A DNA stretch of 64,000 nucleotides, taken from NCBI GenBank assembly GCA_963573315.1, contig OY752141.1:2542001-2606000 (forward strand), given 5' to 3'. Below the pieces are notes generated by a model. The model saw only the letters and a program-made list of their open reading frames with translations, ran no database searches and was not told the DNA's origin. Both the position numbers and the translations under genes were made by a program. Shown piece by piece: positions 46,119 through 58,561 of this stretch. Source of the stretch: Entomortierella parvispora (lineage: Eukaryota > Mortierellomycota > Mortierellomycetes > Mortierellales > Mortierellaceae). The number at the start of each line of letters is the position of its first letter. Within the stretch, counting starts at the first letter, position 1.

Positions 46119-47758
46119 ATGGAGAACCAGAAGGTGAGAAGACACAGGCCTCTTCATGACATACCCGCCATGACCAATCGCTCCCTTCGCTAATACGATT
46201 CACTCTTATCACCATCCTAGATCGGTTTCATTGTCAACAGGCGTGGCGGCGGCGGCAAAGGAGGCAGAGTTTGGGACAAGGTAAGGCCATCCATCATTCC
46301 CTTCTTTTGTCTGGATTCGGGAAGTGAAGACGAGAAAAGAAAGCCACAGGAGGTGACCTCGGATGAACCGTTTCCAATGAATAGCTAGAGCCAACTGTCG
46401 CTACCCGTCTCGCAAAGGCGTCCTGGAAGGTTGAGTATACACAGCACTCCGGACACGCCTCCGATCTCGCAGGCGAGTTTGTGAAGCAAGGATACACCAT
46501 CGTTGTTGCTGTTGGAGGTAAGGCGACCGATTCTTTTGTTAAATTGCCCTTCAGAAGCAATTGCCAATAGTTGATCCACCTCAGAATGTTGCTAACTCTC
46601 GCACTGGCTTCTTTGTATTCCATGGAACCAGGTGATGGTACTATTAGCCAAGTTGTTCATGGATACATGCTCGCTGACGGCTGTGCCAGGGGCTGCGCCA
46701 TTGGTATCATCTCTTCAGGCACTGGAGGCGACTTCGTTCGCACCACAAAGACTCCAAGGGATCCAATTCAGGCATTGGTAACTCTCCTTCCAAACCATAG
46801 TCTCTTGCGCGTGATGGTTGGTCCACTCCTCTCACTGTAAGGATTACTAACAGGAAGAGCCTGTCTACCGTTCGTCCTTCTTTCTCCATTGTCTTTTTGG
46901 AACACCAGGACGTGATTCTTAGCCAGGAAAGCTCTTTAGTAGATGTGGGTCATGTCACCTGCGCCAAGGCCCACGCTCCTTTGGAGACGAACGAGCAGTT
47001 CTTTATCAACATTTGTTCCGTTGGAATCAGGTACTTGGTCGTTCGCTCGTGCTGGATCAATGCGAACCGGGCTGCAGGTTTCCCCTAACTCACTTGGGAA
47101 TACACTGTTTCAATTACGATCCTTTAGCGGAGCCATCATCAAATCCGTGGAATCGTCATTCATTGCAAAGCACATCTCTGGTGGTCTCGTATACTGGCTC
47201 TATACCTACCTCACAGGCCTCATCTACAGACCTCCTGCAGTCAAGTATACACTGACCAATGGAGTCGATGGTTCGCAAGAGGTCACGGATAAAGAAATGA
47301 AGCTCTATATCATGGCTGTGGCCAATGGCCAATATTTCGGTGGCAATATGCACATTGCGCCCAAGGCAGACATTGCTGACAGCAAGGTATGAAAAAACAT
47401 AAGATTTGACCTGCGTACGTGAGACTAGGGAATCAGGGGGCACAGGAACACTAAATTTCACACCTCCCGCTCGGCTTTTTAATTTTAGTTTGACGTGGTC
47501 TGCCTCCATGACTTGTCTTTGGCTGATGCCTTCTTCAAAGCCGCCCCGGCTCTCAAGAGTGGTGATCTTATGAGATTGTCCTCCCACCAAGCCTTCACTC
47601 AAAGAAATGGAACCCTCTCCATGAGCTCCAAGAACCCCTCCACAAAGATCTACGTCGAGGCAGATGGTGAAGTCGCTGGCATCTTGCCCGCTACCTGGAA
47701 GGTCGTCCCCAATGGCTGCCGTATGATCTTGCCGTCTCCAATTGGCCTTGAGAAATAA
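46119..47758 (+). CDS. Diacylglycerol-kinase catalytic-domain lipid kinase (YegS/sphingosine-kinase type)
   Basis: About 334 residues from exons 46119-46133, 46221-46280, 46385-46517, 46632-46777, 46909-47030, 47128-47386 and 47489-47758. The first exon is five codons (MENQK). The glycine-rich start of the domain is FIVNRRGGGGKGGRVWDK. The nucleotide-binding GGDGT motif is assembled across an exon junction (VAVGG|DGTISQVV). Next come SSGTGGDFVRT, a variant of the conserved GTGNDFAR, and late motifs NGQYFGGNMHIAPKADI, which are typical of the fold. Family members phosphorylate diacylglycerol, ceramide or long-chain bases; the substrate is not readable from sequence. No targeting signal or membrane helix was seen. 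A 25-base T run follows the stop. Confidence 0.88.
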
Positions 47759-48571
47759 AACCAGACACCTTTTTTTTTTTTTTTTTTTTTTTTTCGACGC
47801 GTCCAATTTTTTTTTTGGTTTTTTTACATTTTGCGGCCCAGATCCGAAAATTTGGGATGTTTTTCAAATTTTGGGCGGTTTGGCCCCAAATTTTGAGGCC
47901 ATTCTGAAAAACGAATTTGACAAAATTTGGGACCAAACGCGCGTCCAAAAAGTGGGACGGGGAAGCGTCACGGTCAATTGAGTAAGAACAAGTCATGTGG
48001 GTGGGAAAATATTGGTTGAAAGCTTGGTTTTATTCGCATGCTATGTACAAAAGGAGACAGCTTGCGAAAAATGGCAAGTTCCTTGAGCAAGGGTTGGGAA
48101 AAGATATGATACAGAAGTTGGGGTCAGATTGTCGAAACAAAAAGCCTGATTGGAAAGATCTACAAGAGGAAGGGGTAAAAAAAAGCGGAAATCGTTAGTA
48201 CATGGCTTCAAATTCAGGTTTGGATTCAAGAATTGAGCTGAAAAATGAGTCCACATGCATGAAATGAAGTGCAAAATGCATGCAATTTGGATTGAAAAAA
48301 GTAAATCATGCATGAAAACAATCAGGAATCCAAGAATGAATCTGGATCCAGGACCCCGGATCATGAATGGAAAAGAAAAAAAAGCTCCGAATGAACGGAC
48401 CATGATGGATGAATGAGGGTACATAACAATGGATGACAAACAAGAGTGGAAGGATGGATCCGAAAACCAAAAAGTCATAGAAGCATTGACCCTGGAAGGG
48501 TGGCTGTGCCAACTTACCCATGAGGAATGAGGGGTAACGAGGGTTCTTGGTGGTCGAAGGGGGAAGGGAAT
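47759..48571. other. Intergenic with T run and AAATTTTGGG cluster
   Basis: A run of 25 T (47770-47794) is followed at about 47846-47934 by four close variants of AAATTTTGGG. CATGCATG-rich sequence follows at 48245-48320. It lies between convergent genes (lipid kinase + and H4 -). No coding frame is supported. Confidence 0.45.
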
Positions 48572-49737
<1,166 letters not shown>

Positions 49738-50069
49738 ATATGGCGATTCATCACAAAAGCCATTCGACTTTGTAACCTCTGTTATCAAGTGCTCGACCAA
49801 GCAGCCTCTGGCTTGTACTATATTCCCTCTTGCTTCTCGAGTCTCGTCTGTACATTTCTTCCTCCCTTCAAATAAAGCAACACGCTCACATGCTTTCAGA
49901 TTCATTTTTGTGGCAATTCGTTTTTTGTTAATGAGGTTTATTATTGTGCAAATGTGATGGAATGATGGGGGTGAAAATGGGTAAATGAGTTTGAAGGAAT
50001 GCGGTGGATGAAATATGAGAAAAATGATGCAAAGTTTTTTTATGTTTGTTTCCGTCTGTGACAGTCTGT
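49738..50069. other. Convergent intergenic region H3 / BFR2
   Basis: Contains AATAAA at 49871-49876 for H3 and TTTATT-type sequence for the minus-strand gene. No gene is supported. Confidence 0.5.
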
Positions 50070-52269
50070 TTAGCCAAAGATACGGAGACCATCATCTGGT
50101 ACATCCTCCTGCTCTTCTTCAGCCTCTTCCTCATCCTCTTCGTTATCGTCCAAACTGCCTTTCTTGCCAAGTAGAGAGGAAAACAATTCATCCACCATCT
50201 CCTCGTGCCATGTTCCTGCTGGGATAGGTGCCATAAAACTTTGAAGTTTCTCGTGGACGTGGTATCTGCAAAGAAAAAAATTGACCAGTTAATACATTGT
50301 CTCTTCCTTGAATGGTTGGATGATGATTGATACGGTGTGGAAAAAAATTACCTTAAGCGACGACCCTTGCTTCCCTTAGTATCGATTTGCTTCTTGGTCT
50401 GCTTGGTTTGGCGAAGAGCAGCCCATCGCATGCCCATGGCTGTTGGGTCGTCATTGTCGACCATGCGGGACTCGATCAACTCTCTCAACAGTTGTTGGTA
50501 GAAATCGCCATCATCAAAGATCTCCTCGTCGTGGTTGGACAAGTGAGCATCGAGTTTGCTGACTTGAGGGGTCTTCTCTGTGGTGTCGTTCTCATCCTCC
50601 TCCTTGACTTCAGGCGCTGTTCCCAAAATATGATATTCTGACCGCTTCAACTGTGTTCTCTTCAAAAGACGATCCTTGTCCGTCATGGTCTGAGAAATTT
50701 GAGTCATAATACCCTAAAGGATCAAAATAAAGCGACGCTATTAGTACTCGTAGGTATAGAGATCCTATTCACTGGACTGAAAATATACGCTCTTGTACCT
50801 GGTTCATGGCCTTGAACTTTTTGTTGAGAGGAATACCACTGGCGATCTGGACCTTGTTGCTCCACTTCTCCAATGTGTTGTTACGATAGGACTTCCAGCT
50901 CTCGTCCAGCGCCTCAATATCTTTCCAGGTCTTGTTTTGCCACGAGTCGTCGTCAATGTTTCTAGACTCTTCATTTTCCAGATCCTCCAGCTGACGCTTG
51001 TTGGACTTTGGCACCTTGACGTCGGGAATCTTGCGGAGTAAACTCGTGCGCAAGGTGACCAGTGTGTCAATAAATGACCTCAAGTTGTGCTTTGATTCTT
51101 CCAGTGGTTCAGCAGACTCGTTTGTCATGAACTCGTCATATGTTTGTGGCTGAGGGAATGTGTTGATCAGAGCCACCGACTTTTGCAAACGGATGCGGGT
51201 ATCCAACAGTGTCTCCCAGAGCAACTATTATCAATTCGTCAAAAAAAAGGGATAAAATTGTTAGCAATTATGACCCGATGTTGTTGCAGGTAGGCCGGAT
51301 CTCGTAAAGGACGTACCATCTGTGCCTTGACATGGGCTCCCTTCTCGACATCATCTGTCACGCTCTTGGTCATGGACTTTAGCAATTCTTTTTCTTCTTC
51401 CTGGATCTTTTGGAGTTCCTCAACCATTTCCTTGGGGGTCTCTGTGATTCCAGAAGCGGTCAAGTCACCGTAGCCATCCTCCTCATCTTCACCATCATCG
51501 TCTTCATCATCGTCGTCGCTGTCATCTTCCTCCTCCTCCTCCTCCTCATCCTCGTCCTCGTCCTCGTCGCTTCCTTCACTGCGATCAATGCCAGCCATTA
51601 GGTCCTCGCCATCGTCAAGATCCTCAGAGTCCATGTTTACGTCTTCGTCTTCATCCTCCTCATCCTCATCCTCATCTTCGTCTTCCTCTTCTTCTTCGCT
51701 CTCGCTGTCCAGTCCGAGAGCCGCTTTTCTGCTGCTCTTCTTTCCTTTGTATTTAGGATCGTCCATAAGGAACTGCTTGCTTCTCAACTGACTCTTTCTA
51801 AAAAAAAATAAAAAGTCGAGGGGTAAACTGCTGTTAGTGTCCTGTTCATCGAGGACTCCAAGAGCGAGATAGCAAAGGGACGGGATCAGGGGGAGACAAA
51901 GCGTTACCCAACAGAGACGTAGTGCTCGCGGGCGGCATCAGCGTTATCGTCGACGTCGCTTCCCATATCGCTGTCGCCATCGTGGTTCTGGTTGTCCTCG
52001 GGATCATAATCTAATTTGTAGAGGGGTTGGATCAGCGACTTATTCCGGTATCTTGGAGTGTCGCGATGGATGTTGCTGCTCTTACCCTTGGGAGTTGTTG
52101 TTGACAACTGGGCGATACGCTCCAGCAAACTTGGTTTAGACTTGGCTGCATTGCAAGAAAAAAAAAGGACAGAGGGGAGGGAGAAATGCATGAGTTTGCA
52201 CGGTCGCATGAAGTGAATGGGACTGGGAAAAGGGGGTCATTTCTGTCGATGTCTGCTTTCTTTACCCAT
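50070..52269 (-). CDS. BFR2: AATF/Bfr2-type ribosome biogenesis protein
   Basis: Bfr2/AATF is a component of early 90S/SSU processome particles. Exons are 52266-52269, 52086-52145, 51908-52010, 51317-51797, 50799-51224, 50352-50713 and 50070-50265, about 543 residues. Conserved segments: [20 protein letters not shown]...[15 protein letters not shown], a very acidic stretch (about residues 85-165), the central [16 protein letters not shown], and the C-terminal [16 protein letters not shown], which is diagnostic. The first exon is only ATGG, so a naive reading of the 5' end gives a ten-codon stub. Phase is kept at all six junctions. It sits beside NOP10, another nucleolar gene, in divergent orientation. 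Confidence 0.93.
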
Positions 52270-52917
52270 GGTGGATGGTGGATGGATTCGGGTGCCGAGA
52301 GTGTGAAGGGTTTGATGAGGGAGTGCAAGCAAGGGTGCGTCGAGCTCAAGGTCAGTCAGGTCAGTCAGTCAGCCACTGTGCATGTCTGCTAGGCAAGCAT
52401 CACTATTATTTTCTTTTTTTTTCTTTTTTTTGGACGGTGGCTTGTGCTGAAAACGTAAACAAGTCCCTTTTCTTGCTTGATTCGCCTGATGATGCTGTCT
52501 TCACAACATTGGAAAACTTTTTTTTTGTTCCCTTACCACCACCACTTTTTTCATCCCCCATCATATTCAAAGGTAGCGCAGTGCTTCATTCATGCCTTTT
52601 GTGGCCTTGCCAGTCGCTCGCTCGTCTCGGTCGTTGCATGAATGGATTGCTCTCTTTCGAGTCTGTGGTCCAGTCATTGACATTGGAAACGGAGACTGTA
52701 CATCCTGGACGGCCTCGATGCTTGGACAGACAATCAGCAAGCAGGCTCTCTTGGAGTTTCCATACCGACGGAAACGCATGGATAGACTCTTCATCTTCAC
52801 CGGCTCCCAACAAACAAGCAATCCAGCGACGAGCAGCGAGCAGCGAGCCATGATCCATCAAAGAGTTCCTTTTCCGCCTTAGTCTTTGATGTTAACGACG
52901 ATATTCTTGTTCATTAG
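52270..52917. promoter_or_regulatory. Divergent region BFR2 / NOP10
   Basis: 648 bp between start codons. AGTCAGTC-type repeats near 52349-52371 and a T-rich tract near 52415-52435. The NOP10 ATG directly follows TTAG, so a 5' UTR intron ending at 52917 is possible. Overlapping frames at 52567-52882 on both strands have no recognisable content. Confidence 0.4.
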
Positions 52918-53222
52918 ATGCATTTGATGTTCTCCCTGTCGCCCGAGGGCAAGCGTATCTACACGCTCAAGGTACTGAGCGACACATGATTCCCCTGTCT
53001 ATCCATGGATCGTCTTTATCTTTTCATTTCCAATGGATCATATCTAATTCGTCTATTTTCTTTGGTTCTTCTCATCTACAGAAACTCACCCCTGCCGGCA
53101 CTGTTACCAAGTCTGCTCACCCCGCTCGCTTCTCTCCCGATGACAAGTACTCCCGTCACCGTGTCACCCTCAAGAAGCGTTTCGGCCTCTTGTTGACCCA
53201 GCTCCCCTCCAAGCAGCTTTAA
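52918..53222 (+). CDS. NOP10: H/ACA snoRNP protein NOP10
   Basis: Part of the H/ACA RNP that makes pseudouridine in rRNA. Two exons (52918-52971 and 53082-53222) encode 64 residues, the family length. The start [18 protein letters not shown] is followed by [19 protein letters not shown] and [11 protein letters not shown], a near-invariant NOP10 sequence. The eukaryotic NOP10 lacks the zinc cysteines of archaeal members, as here. The acceptor-like TTAG immediately before ATG suggests an upstream untranslated exon. Confidence 0.97.
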
Positions 53223-53583
53223 AATACCTGCCCACCCTCAGGATATCGACTCTTTTTTTCCCCCGCCAACCATCGCATTCAGCACAAACTTGTACAATTT
53301 ATTTTTCTTTTTCAACAAAATCAACAGCCCACAAAAAAGGCATCAGGAGTAACAATGCAGGACCTGGTGGAGACCTCTTCAAAGGACCATTAGCGGGACA
53401 GAAAGAAAACTGTTAAAAATATTGATCGTTTTTCAATACATTGCCTATGCATCTAAAATAACGTTCTACTACGAGAGGGATGGGAGAATGTTTACTTGTC
53501 AATGTGTCAGTGGTTGCTCTGAGAGACTGTTCAGTTATGGTACTCTACGTTTCCCCCCCACCCAGCTCTGTTCTCTCTTTGCT
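53223..53583. other. Convergent intergenic region
   Basis: 3' flanks of NOP10 (+) and the deacetylase-fold gene (-). T-rich with TTTATTTTTC near 53300. No gene is supported. Confidence 0.45.
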
Positions 53584-55034
53584 TTATGCTTTCTTGCCCA
53601 AGAATCCTTGGAGCATGCCGCCAACATTGATACCCAGTTTCTCGATGCAATAACCTCCTTCTTGAACAAACAATGTCGGGACGCCAATCTTGCGAATGGA
53701 ATTGCCAATCCTGGGGTAGCCCTCTGAGGTAATCAAGAAGCCGGCAATAGGGTCGTCCTTGAAAGTATCGACGCCAAGAGAAACGATCACATAGTCTGGT
53801 TGCAAAGGAATGACATGTTCCTCAATCAGGTTGTCAAGGATCTCGATATAATCGTCATCGGTCGTGGCTTTTGGCAACTGGATGTTGACATTGAACCCGA
53901 GGCCTTCACCCTCACCCTTTTCAAGGGCAGACCCGGTAAAGTAAGGATAGTCGTCTGAAGAATGCAAGGACGTATAGAGGGGGTTTGAAGCCGAGTAAAA
54001 GATCTCTTGAGTGCCGTTTCCGCTACGGTAACAAAAAGGAGAAGTGTGAGCCAAGGCAATGGTATTTCTTTCTCGAATATCGCAATTGATTTGAACAATG
54101 AAAAAGCATGTCCCATACTGGTGGAAATCGACGTCAACGATAGCAATCCTCTTGGGTTGACCATCCTTGCCCTTGAGGTCCGGCTGATCAATGATCCATT
54201 GGGCCGCAATGGCCACATTGTTCAAGAAACAATATCCACCACAGATATCCGACTGCGCGTGATGACCCGGAGGCCGAACCAATGCATAGAGACCGGGAGG
54301 GTTCTCGCGCGACTGGGCACCACTCGCGAGGCTCTGTTCGTATTCTTCACCCAATTTGACCAGGTCCTTGGTGGCCGTCAGGGTGATCTGGGCGGCATTC
54401 CAAGCAGCCTTGAATGTGTCTAGCAAAAAGATGAATGGATATTTTAATGTTGGCATCAGCGTTGGGCGAATTATCCCATGGATCATCTATGGGAACGGAT
54501 AGTTTCCATTACCTTTTGTAATCACAGCAGAGAGATCAAAGCAATACTCGCCAGCTTTGGAAAGCAAGTTGGATGCCTTGACCTTGCCCAAACGTGCAAT
54601 CTTGTGATGGGGGATTGTGGCAGGGAGAACTCCGTTCGGGTGACCGCCCTCGAGGATCCATTCATCGTATGCGGTCTCGAGGTAGTCGAGAAAGTCTTGC
54701 TTGTGGACTCGCTTGATTGGAGCGTAGCCAAAGTCCTCGACACGCTCGGTGATCTCGAATGAATCCGAGTGAGCTTCCAGGTAGGCCAGGATGGCATCTC
54801 GTCTTTGAGGACTCTCTGTTGAGGGTGGCAGGAGGAGAAAGAGGAGGAGGAGGAGTGTCGGCATTGAGGACTCGTGTTAGTCCACGCTGACAGGGTGCAA
54901 GGGAGTGGAGACTAAAAGACTATTGTAGAAGAAAAGGGCAGCGCTGTACCGTAGTAGTGAGTTTCAGCACCCGAGAGAAACTCGTACTCGGGGGCGTGCA
55001 TGGTGGTGCACAGCTTGGAGGTGTAGACTTTCAT
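53584..55034 (-). CDS. Acetylpolyamine amidohydrolase-type histone deacetylase superfamily enzyme
   Basis: A Zn-dependent amidohydrolase of the arginase/deacetylase fold. Exons are 54950-55034, 54513-54815, 54119-54419 and 53584-54022, about 375 residues. The N-terminus (MKVYTSKLCTTMHAPEYE, then YYESPQRRDAIL) follows acetylpolyamine amidohydrolases rather than nuclear class I deacetylases. Catalytic elements: the tandem His in RPPGHHAQ, zinc ligands Asp and His in DVDFHHGNG, and the second Asp in SLGVDTF. The distal Tyr lies in VQEGGYCIE. The HHGNG motif is formed across the last junction. The substrate could be acetylated polyamines, another small amide or proteins. The ATG five codons upstream of the chosen start (MTPAL) is an alternative start. 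A GATGAG-type repeat at 55052-55091 lies in the leader. Confidence 0.88.
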
Positions 55035-55371
55035 GAGAGCAGGGGTCATGGGATGAAGATGAGGATGAAGATGAGGATGAGGATGAGGATGGAGGGGAGT
55101 GCAATCGCGTGGGAGGGAGAGGAAGAGAGGAAGAAAGCGAGAGAGAAGGAGAGAGAAGAGAGGAGGGCGCGCGACCGAATGGAGGGATTTCGCGCGCAGT
55201 ACGTATTGTTGTTGCACAGGATGGATGTCGGGGAACAAGTGGCGTGTGGACGTGCAAAAAAAGAATGAGGCGCCCCTGGGAACGGAAATAACTGTTTGCT
55301 TGCTTCCATGCATGCATGCGCCCTTTGCTGACCCTTCCTCCCTCATTACTCATCCCCATCACTACTGCGCC
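55035..55371. promoter_or_regulatory. Divergent promoter with GATGAG repeat
   Basis: Between the deacetylase-fold gene (-) and VPS71 (+). GATGAG/GATGAA units span about 55052-55091 and purine-rich (GAGA, GGAA) sequence follows to 55180. Confidence 0.45.
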
Positions 55372-56264
55372 ATGTCCAGGAAGCCAGACAGAAACGCAAA
55401 AGCAGGTGAGAACCCCTTCTTACCTTCCTTTTCTTTCTGCTCGACCTGTCTTTCTTTCCTGCATCGAGAACATGCACTCTGTTCTAACATTCGCTGCTCC
55501 CTGCCCCTTCCAACCCCCCAGCGCCCAAGGTGCTCGACCAGGAAGCACGGAATCGGCAAATCAAACACCATCTGGATTCATTGGAGCGCGACAACTTTGT
55601 TGCATTGAATGAGTTTGAGGCCATCATCGCCACTGCAGCGGCTGCTGCGTCTGCTCCAGGACCAGTCAGTTTGACGCACACCAACTTGGGACCGCACGGT
55701 CTCCTTCCTCCACTAAGTCCAGACGTGGGGTCCATTGTGGGAGGTGTTCTTGGCACAGTAGGGCCAGGTGCTGCTCTGAATGGCTCCTCAAAGGCTTCAG
55801 GAACGCTCTCTGGAAGTCGAACTAAAAAGGGTCAACCCAGCGGAACCAGCAACAATGGACCTGTTCATAGTATCAGTGCAGCGGGAGGCGGATCAGCTGG
55901 ACCAGGATACGGCCATAGGAAACCAATCTTGCAAAGGAAACCGTTGAACCAGCTTCTTGAAGAGTCTGGGCAGCTTAATGTCCGTTTCCGACGACAGGAA
56001 GAGCCACTCAACTACGTGACGGCATCGATGGGCCCTAGTAGGTATCCAGATCGACAGTTTTGCTCCGTCTGTGGATGGAAAGGCAAATACCGATGTGGTC
56101 GATGCGGGATGCGCTACTGTGACCTGAGATGCTTGAAAACTCATGAAGACACCAGGTATGCCATTTCAAAATATTTCTCTGTCAATTGCTCCATGTTTGG
56201 ACTCTCTATCTAACCAAGATATCTCTCATATTCTTGTTGTAGATGTATGAAGTTTACCATTTGA
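55372..56264 (+). CDS. VPS71: HIT-type zinc-finger protein, ZNHIT1/Vps71 (SWR1 complex)
   Basis: Vps71/ZNHIT1 is a SWR1/SRCAP subunit needed to deposit histone H2A.Z. Exons are 55372-55405, 55522-56155 and 56243-56264, about 229 residues. The N-terminal helix VLDQEARNRQIKHHLDSLERDN is conserved in the family. The C-terminal HIT finger reads FCSVCGWKGKYRCGRCGMRYCDLRCLKTHEDTRC, in two halves across the last intron (listed here as the motif FCSVCG, YRCGRCG, RYCDLRCL, HEDTRC). A middle insertion rich in G, S and P makes it longer than the animal protein. The 22-nt last exon supplies the final finger cysteine, so ignoring it would leave an incomplete finger. Confidence 0.9.
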
Positions 56265-56640
56265 GGAGCTATCCTCTGCACCAGTTCAAGATTTATTGCT
56301 TGTACTCATGTACCCACCCATGCATCCACCCCACCCTGTACTTTTATCATTTACACCTGTACAAAACACATCGTTTTCGAGCGCGTCCACGTCAACGCGT
56401 GAATGCTTGCCAGAAAAGGAATAAAACTAAACAAGAAAAAATAAAAAATAATTTCGGTGGCTTAGTATTTACACCAAAACTAAAGGGCGTCTCTGCCCTG
56501 CAGCTGCTGCACGTCAAAAGAAGTTGAGCTTTTCTTTTTTTTTTTTCTTTGTTCTTGGCTTGAGCATTCATCCCCTCTCTCTGCATTGCCCCGGCCGCCC
56601 GCTCATCCTTCATTGACCTCATTCAATTCAATACTCACAA
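56265..56640. other. Intergenic upstream of ACL4
   Basis: Downstream of VPS71 and upstream of ACL4, both on the plus strand. AT-rich with AATAAA-like sequence near 56420 and 56432, and ACGCGT at 56395-56400. No gene is supported. Confidence 0.45.
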
Positions 56641-58150
56641 ATGGGAAAGTTCCAGCGTACAAAGGTCGCCACCAAGGGCACCACGGGCACCTCCGCTCCT
56701 TCCTACAGTGTCAGCGACCTCATTGTCCAAGCCAACCAGGCCGTCGACCGCTTCGAGTTTGAGCTCGCCCACCAGTTTGCCATGCGCGCGCTTCAAATGG
56801 AGCCTCAGAACTTGAATGCTCTCGAGGCTGCTGGCTCGATTGAGGTCGAACTTGAACTTTTTAACGAGGCCAAGCAGGTAAAAACAAAAAAAAAACAAAA
56901 AAAAAAACTCTTCCTGCTTCTTTCCTTTTTGCTTCCAATGACATAGAACATCATTAACCCGAGAAAGAAAAACAACTCCTCCTTTGATAATAGCACTTTT
57001 TGGATAGTGTAAAGATTCAGCCAAACGCTGGATACTCAAAATTCATGTATCTGGGACAGATGACGGAGCAATTGGAGGCGATCTCATATTTCCAACAAGG
57101 CGTCAACTTGATGTTGGCCGAAAGAGCCAACATGCCCCAGGATTTGACAAAGGGGTCTGATTACTTGGCCCTCTCCAACAAGATTTCTTCCGCCCTTTGC
57201 TCCATGACCGACATTTACTTGACCGACTGCTGGTAAGATGACACTCCCTTTTCAAGAATACAAAGCGAAGTCAGGAAAGAAGAGGTTTCTGCGATGGATG
57301 GACGTGACGAACTAATTGCTGTGTACTGAATAGCTTCGAGCCCAATGCGGAATCACAATGCGAGGCGTATTTGGCACAGGCTGTACAGATCGAACCCGTC
57401 ACTCCAGAGGTATACCAGACACTGGCTTCGGTCAGACTTAGTCAACAACGCGTCGATGAGGCCAAGGCGGCTTTGGCACAAGGGTTGGCCATTTGGTTGG
57501 GATCAGATCGTAAGTGACGCACGCTTGTAATTTTTCAACCTTCACGAAAAACCTTCCCAAGGATGCCAATCCAGCTCAGGACGATCCAATGCAATCGGTA
57601 CTAATCACATCTCCCCTAACAAAATAGCCACTGAGGAGGATGGTCCCACACCCGATTATGAGACTAGATTGGCTTTGGTCAAGTTGTTGTTGGAAGTTGC
57701 CATGTACGATGAGGCTTTCACGGTGTTGAACGGATTGATCGAGGAGAACGATCAGGTGCCAGATACGTTATATCTCTTTGGATGGGCCAACTATATCGCA
57801 GCAGAAGAGGTCGATGAGTCTTCGCCCACAGCCGATGAAGAGAGGAAAGAGCAGTTGGAGAATGCCCGCGAGGCATTAAACGCATGTGTCAAGGTACAAA
57901 TGGAGCTACTTTTTCCTTGCAATTCTTCCTAGTTCTAGGACTACTTTCTTTCAGACGTTAACGAAAATTTCCCTTCACTTTTTTTATGTAATAGTTGTGG
58001 CACGTAACAGAGTCCACAGATGAGCCCATGTTGCAGCATACCCAGGAACTTTTGGAGGTCATCACCAGTGTTTTGGGACCAGAAGTCGAGGAGCAGGAGA
58101 TTGAAGGAGGAGAGATTGAATACGAAGATGACGATGAAGAAATGAACTAG
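56641..58150 (+). CDS. ACL4: TPR protein Acl4, dedicated chaperone of ribosomal protein L4
   Basis: Exons 56641-56877, 56994-57232, 57334-57509, 57628-57893 and 57995-58150 encode about 357 residues. The protein opens with a short basic segment (MGKFQRTKVATKG), then TPR units: ANQAVDRFEFELAHQFAMRA, YLAQAVQIEPVTPEVY and YDEAFTVLNGLIEENDQVP. It ends in a strongly acidic tail (EYEDDDEEMN), suited to binding a basic ribosomal protein. Yeast Acl4 binds newly made L4 and escorts it to the nucleus. The acceptor at 56993 (ATAG|CAC) was chosen because a later TAG at 57005-57006 would shift frame. The assignment rests on TPR order, length and tail; another TPR protein is less likely. Confidence 0.8.
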
Positions 58151-58561
58151 AGAGGGATCACACACTTTTGCAAGCATATAATAAAAAAACCTTCCACTCA
58201 TTCGAAAAGAATCTGACGCTTGTTCTTTGCTCCTTGACACACTGACGGAATTTGCTATGTCGTTTGAAATTGAATGTCGATGTGCCGTCGCGAGTACGAG
58301 TAGCGAGCTGAATTTTAATCTGTGCCTAGTAGAATAGAGGTTATTGATGACAGATCGCGACTCTCAAACCAATGAAAAAAAGGACACTGGTCGTAGAGAA
58401 CGACGACCCTCAAAGTGGTTGTAATCCGACCGATCTCTATCCCGCCAATGGTTGCCAGGGAATTGCATCGTACATATGATAAAGAGTTTATTTCCACAAT
58501 GAAGGCGACCAGGACGAAATCAATAATGTCCAGGATCTATTACGTTTGCTGTAATATATAT
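58151..58561. other. Convergent intergenic region
   Basis: AATAAA near 58178 for ACL4, and TTTATT near 58486 (AATAAA on the minus strand) for the BAF60 gene. No gene is supported. Confidence 0.5.

Noticed and set aside
48245-48320. CATGCATG-rich stretch considered as a CRISPR-like or satellite array
   Set aside because: No regular spacing or repeat unit.
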